DNA of 17,150 bases from an uncultured Clostridia bacterium (lineage in GTDB: Bacteria > Bacillota > Clostridia > Peptostreptococcales > Anaerovoracaceae). Location of the stretch: assembly GCA_937915045.1 (NCBI GenBank), contig CALDNM010000062.1, positions 1-17,150 of the forward strand, read 5' to 3'. Below the pieces are notes generated by a model, which saw only the letters and a list, made by a program, of their open reading frames with translations, searched no databases and was not told the origin of the DNA. The translations under genes and the position numbers were made by a program. This document shows, one piece after another, positions 15,608 to 17,150 of the stretch (its first letter is position 1; every line of letters begins with the position of its first letter).

Positions 15608-16801
15608 TTATAAAATCGAACCGTCGGCTCGCATTTTATCTATTTCTTCAGCGGAGTAACCGGCGATATCGCGCAGGACTTTGTAATTGTCCTGACCGAG
15701 AGTCGGCGCCGCGCACGATACATTGTCATCTTCGCCATGTATCTTGATAGGACTTCCCGGCATGCGGATGATTTCTCCGGCATCAGGATCGTATACGTCC
15801 CACATCATGTTACGCTCTTTTATCTGATCCATCTCCGCGCAGTCAGCGAGCGTGCGCACTCTGCCGAACGGTATCCTGGCTTTTACGATAGCATCCTCGA
15901 GATAGTCAAGGGTCTTTGTCGTCGTCCAGGCTTCGATGGTGTCTTTGAGGTCACCGATATAATGTTTGCTTCTCTCGTACATAGTGCTGTACTTAGGATC
16001 TGTCTTGAGATCTTCACGGCCCATGACATCGCAGAAGCTCTGCCAGAATACTTCAGTACCGCAGGCGACTACGAAAAGCCCGTCCTTTGCGTGGAGAAGA
16101 TCCCACGGCGGTGATGTCATATCCGAGTTTCCTGTTCTTTCAGGATGCTCGTCGAGCATCGTGTATTCCATAACGTGGTTTTCCATGGTGGAAAACATCG
16201 TATCGAGCATAGCGACATCGATGCGCGCGCCTTCTCCTGTCATCTCTCTTTTGTAAAGGGCCATCATTATGCCTAGAGCGAGATATGTACCTGAGTAGCT
16301 GTCGGCGATCGAAGGGCCGACCTTGACAGGGTCTCTGTCCGGATATCCGCACATGCTCATCATGCCGCTTTCGGCCTGAGCAACTATATCATAGCAGGCT
16401 CTGTTTGCCATCGGTCCCGTGAGACCGAATCCGGAAATAGATCCGTATATGATACGCGGATTGATTTCTTTAAGTGTTTCGTACGGAAAACCGAGCTTCG
16501 CGAAAGTGCCTACTCTGAAGTTTTCTACGACAACGTCAGATTCTTTGATCAGACGTCTCAGCGCTTCTTTCCCTTCTTCTGATTTAAGATCAAGGGCGAT
16601 ACCTTTTTTGTTTCTGTTCAAATATGAGAAATAACCGCTGCAGTTATTCTTGAATGGGGTCCATGTCCTTGACTGCTCTCCCTGCAGTGCTTCGACTTTT
16701 ATCACTTCCGCGCCGTGATCGGCGAGATGCATGCAGCAGCATGGGCCGCTGTATGCCTGTGTGATGTCCAGTACGCGGACTCCCTCCAGCATTTTCTTCA
16801 T
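15608..16801 (-). CDS. Class III CoA-transferase (CaiB/BaiF family)
   Basis: This 397-residue cytoplasmic enzyme belongs to the formyl-CoA transferase/CaiB/BaiF family, which moves CoA between carboxylic acids through an aspartyl anhydride. The N-terminal GVRVLDITQAYSGPCCCMHLADHGAEVIKVE segment, LNRNKKGIALDLKSEEGKE and the VVENFRVGTFAKLG motif are canonical. The catalytic Asp is D138 in CYDIVAQAESG, and GEGARIDVAMLD follows. The start has an excellent AAAGGAGG ribosome binding site. The gene is monocistronic as far as seen, ending at shared terminators. It is divergent from a ferredoxin-like gene, with the 18-bp GntR-type element between them. Family members act on carnitine, bile acids, oxalate, 2-hydroxy acids and arylpropionates. 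Here the acceptor is unknown, but a fermentation product of amino acid breakdown fits. Confidence 0.92.
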   Translation of the reverse strand: MKKMLEGVRVLDITQAYSGPCCCMHLADHGAEVIKVEALQGEQSRTWTPFKNNCSGYFSYLNRNKKGIALDLKSEEGKEALRRLIKESDVVVENFRVGTFAKLGFPYETLKEINPRIIYGSISGFGLTGPMANRACYDIVAQAESGMMSMCGYPDRDPVKVGPSIADSYSGTYLALGIMMALYKREMTGEGARIDVAMLDTMFSTMENHVMEYTMLDEHPERTGNSDMTSPPWDLLHAKDGLFVVACGTEVFWQSFCDVMGREDLKTDPKYSTMYERSKHYIGDLKDTIEAWTTTKTLDYLEDAIVKARIPFGRVRTLADCAEMDQIKERNMMWDVYDPDAGEIIRMPGSPIKIHGEDDNVSCAAPTLGQDNYKVLRDIAGYSAEEIDKMRADGSIL

Positions 16802-16809
16802 AGATATGT

Positions 16810-16817
16810 CCTCCTTT
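16810..16817 (-). promoter_or_regulatory. Ribosome binding site of the CoA-transferase gene
   Basis: The minus strand reads AAAGGAGG, 8 nt before the ATG at 16801, fixing the start. Confidence 0.85.
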
Positions 16818-16831
16818 CATTTCCTTTAACA

Positions 16832-16860
16832 AATATACCATATCGTTGTATATCAAACAA
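16832..16860 (-). promoter_or_regulatory. Promoter of the CoA-transferase gene
   Basis: On the minus strand, TTGTTT (16855-16860), a 17-bp spacer and TATATT (16832-16837) preceded by TGG form an extended -10 promoter. The plus-strand dyad TTGTATATCAA (16846-16856) lies within its spacer and could bind a repressor. Confidence 0.5.
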
Positions 16861-16883
16861 GCAAATTCGGCGAATTTTTCAAA

Positions 16884-16901
16884 TATGTATTTATGTATAC
16901 G
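16884..16901 (-). promoter_or_regulatory. Candidate GntR operator, copy B of the 18-bp repeated element
   Basis: Read on the minus strand this is CGTATACATAAATACATA, identical to 10170-10187. It lies 24 bp upstream of the CoA-transferase -35 element. The chance of an 18-bp exact match at two intergenic control regions is low even in AT-rich DNA, which supports a shared regulator. Confidence 0.6.
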
Positions 16902-17022
16902 TCAACGAGGTACTGCTACGGGTAATTGAGATAAATGAGAACTAAATTAGTTAATAAACGTTATAAATCAGCCAATCAACGCAGAAATGGCAAATTGAAA
17001 TTATTTAAGTATACATAAACTC

Positions 17023-17051
17023 TTGACAAAAGGCATCACGACCCATATAAT
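17023..17051 (+). promoter_or_regulatory. Consensus promoter of the ferredoxin-like gene, flanked by dyads
   Basis: A perfect TTGACA (17023-17028), a 17-bp spacer and a perfect TATAAT (17046-17051) form a full consensus promoter. GTATACATAAA (17009-17019) lies just upstream and TTGTATATATGTATATGACA (17056-17075) just downstream, where bound repressor could block it. Such a strong core is expected to need repression. Confidence 0.8.
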
Positions 17052-17106
17052 GTGCTTGTATATATGTATATGACATATAAAAAGAAGGAATCAGGAAGGA
17101 GAAAAA

Positions 17107-17150
17107 ATGGCGCATATCACTTATGACAAAGACAGATGCAAAGGGTGTCA
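17107..17150 (+). CDS. Start of a 4Fe-4S ferredoxin-like protein or ferredoxin-type subunit of a 2-oxoacid oxidoreductase (partial)
   Basis: Only fourteen codons are visible: MAHITYDKDRCKGC, cut by the window edge. The CKGC motif at residues 11-14 is the beginning of a CxxCxxC iron-sulfur motif. An N-terminal CKGC of this kind is common in the small delta subunit of ferredoxin-dependent 2-oxoacid oxidoreductases (Kor/Vor type) and in free ferredoxins. The start has an excellent AGGAAGGAG ribosome binding site. Its strong promoter and its position divergent from a CoA-transferase, next to aminotransferase genes, make a 2-oxoacid:ferredoxin oxidoreductase operon likely, but the sequence shown cannot prove it. 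Confidence 0.6.
   Translation, partial: MAHITYDKDRCKGC

Larger units (their letters stand above)
16802..17106. promoter_or_regulatory. Divergent control region between the CoA-transferase and ferredoxin-like genes
   Basis: This 305-bp AT-rich gap holds no gene. It contains the CoA-transferase promoter, the second copy of the 18-bp element, a GTATACATAAA motif just before a perfect consensus promoter, and a TTGTATATATGTATATGACA stretch just after it. The arrangement mirrors the gntR/MFS control region. Confidence 0.75.

Overview
The window looks like chromosomal DNA of an anaerobic, fermentative member of the Clostridia (Bacillota). The signs are strong AGGAGG-type ribosome binding sites, consensus sigma-70/SigA promoters with 17-bp spacers, U-tailed hairpin terminators, a clostridial style of PAS/GGDEF signalling, and gene content aimed at amino-acid and CoA metabolism. 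I cannot name the genus. I saw no rRNA, tRNA, CRISPR array, insertion sequence or phage gene.

Left part (1-2320): a panB-like ketopantoate hydroxymethyltransferase on the minus strand is divergent from a PLP-dependent aminotransferase. The aminotransferase ends at a textbook rho-independent terminator.

Signalling part (2350-7880): a membrane-anchored diguanylate cyclase is followed by a very large soluble hybrid histidine kinase with about eight PAS-like domains. Its first PAS domain is split by a one-base frameshift in a T5 tract at 3737-3741.

Metabolic part (7880-17150): an NAD(P)-dependent aldehyde dehydrogenase converges, with a 3-bp gap, on a GntR/FCD-family regulator. The regulator is divergent from a four-gene operon of MFS transporter, APC amino-acid permease, second aminotransferase and M20-type amidohydrolase/dipeptidase. 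That operon ends in two tandem hairpin terminators shared with a convergent class III (CaiB/BaiF) CoA-transferase. The CoA-transferase gene is in turn divergent from a gene cut off by the window edge, which starts like a 4Fe-4S ferredoxin or the ferredoxin-type subunit of a 2-oxoacid oxidoreductase.

The most interesting signal is regulatory. An identical 18-bp element (CGTATACATAAATACATA) lies in the gntR/MFS intergenic region (10170-10187) and, inverted, in the CoA-transferase/ferredoxin intergenic region (16884-16901). Related GTATACAT motifs flank or overlap two near-consensus promoters. I infer a GntR regulon that joins uptake, hydrolysis of an N-substituted amino acid or dipeptide, transamination, probable ferredoxin-linked oxidation of the 2-oxo acid, and CoA transfer. 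The substrate is unknown.
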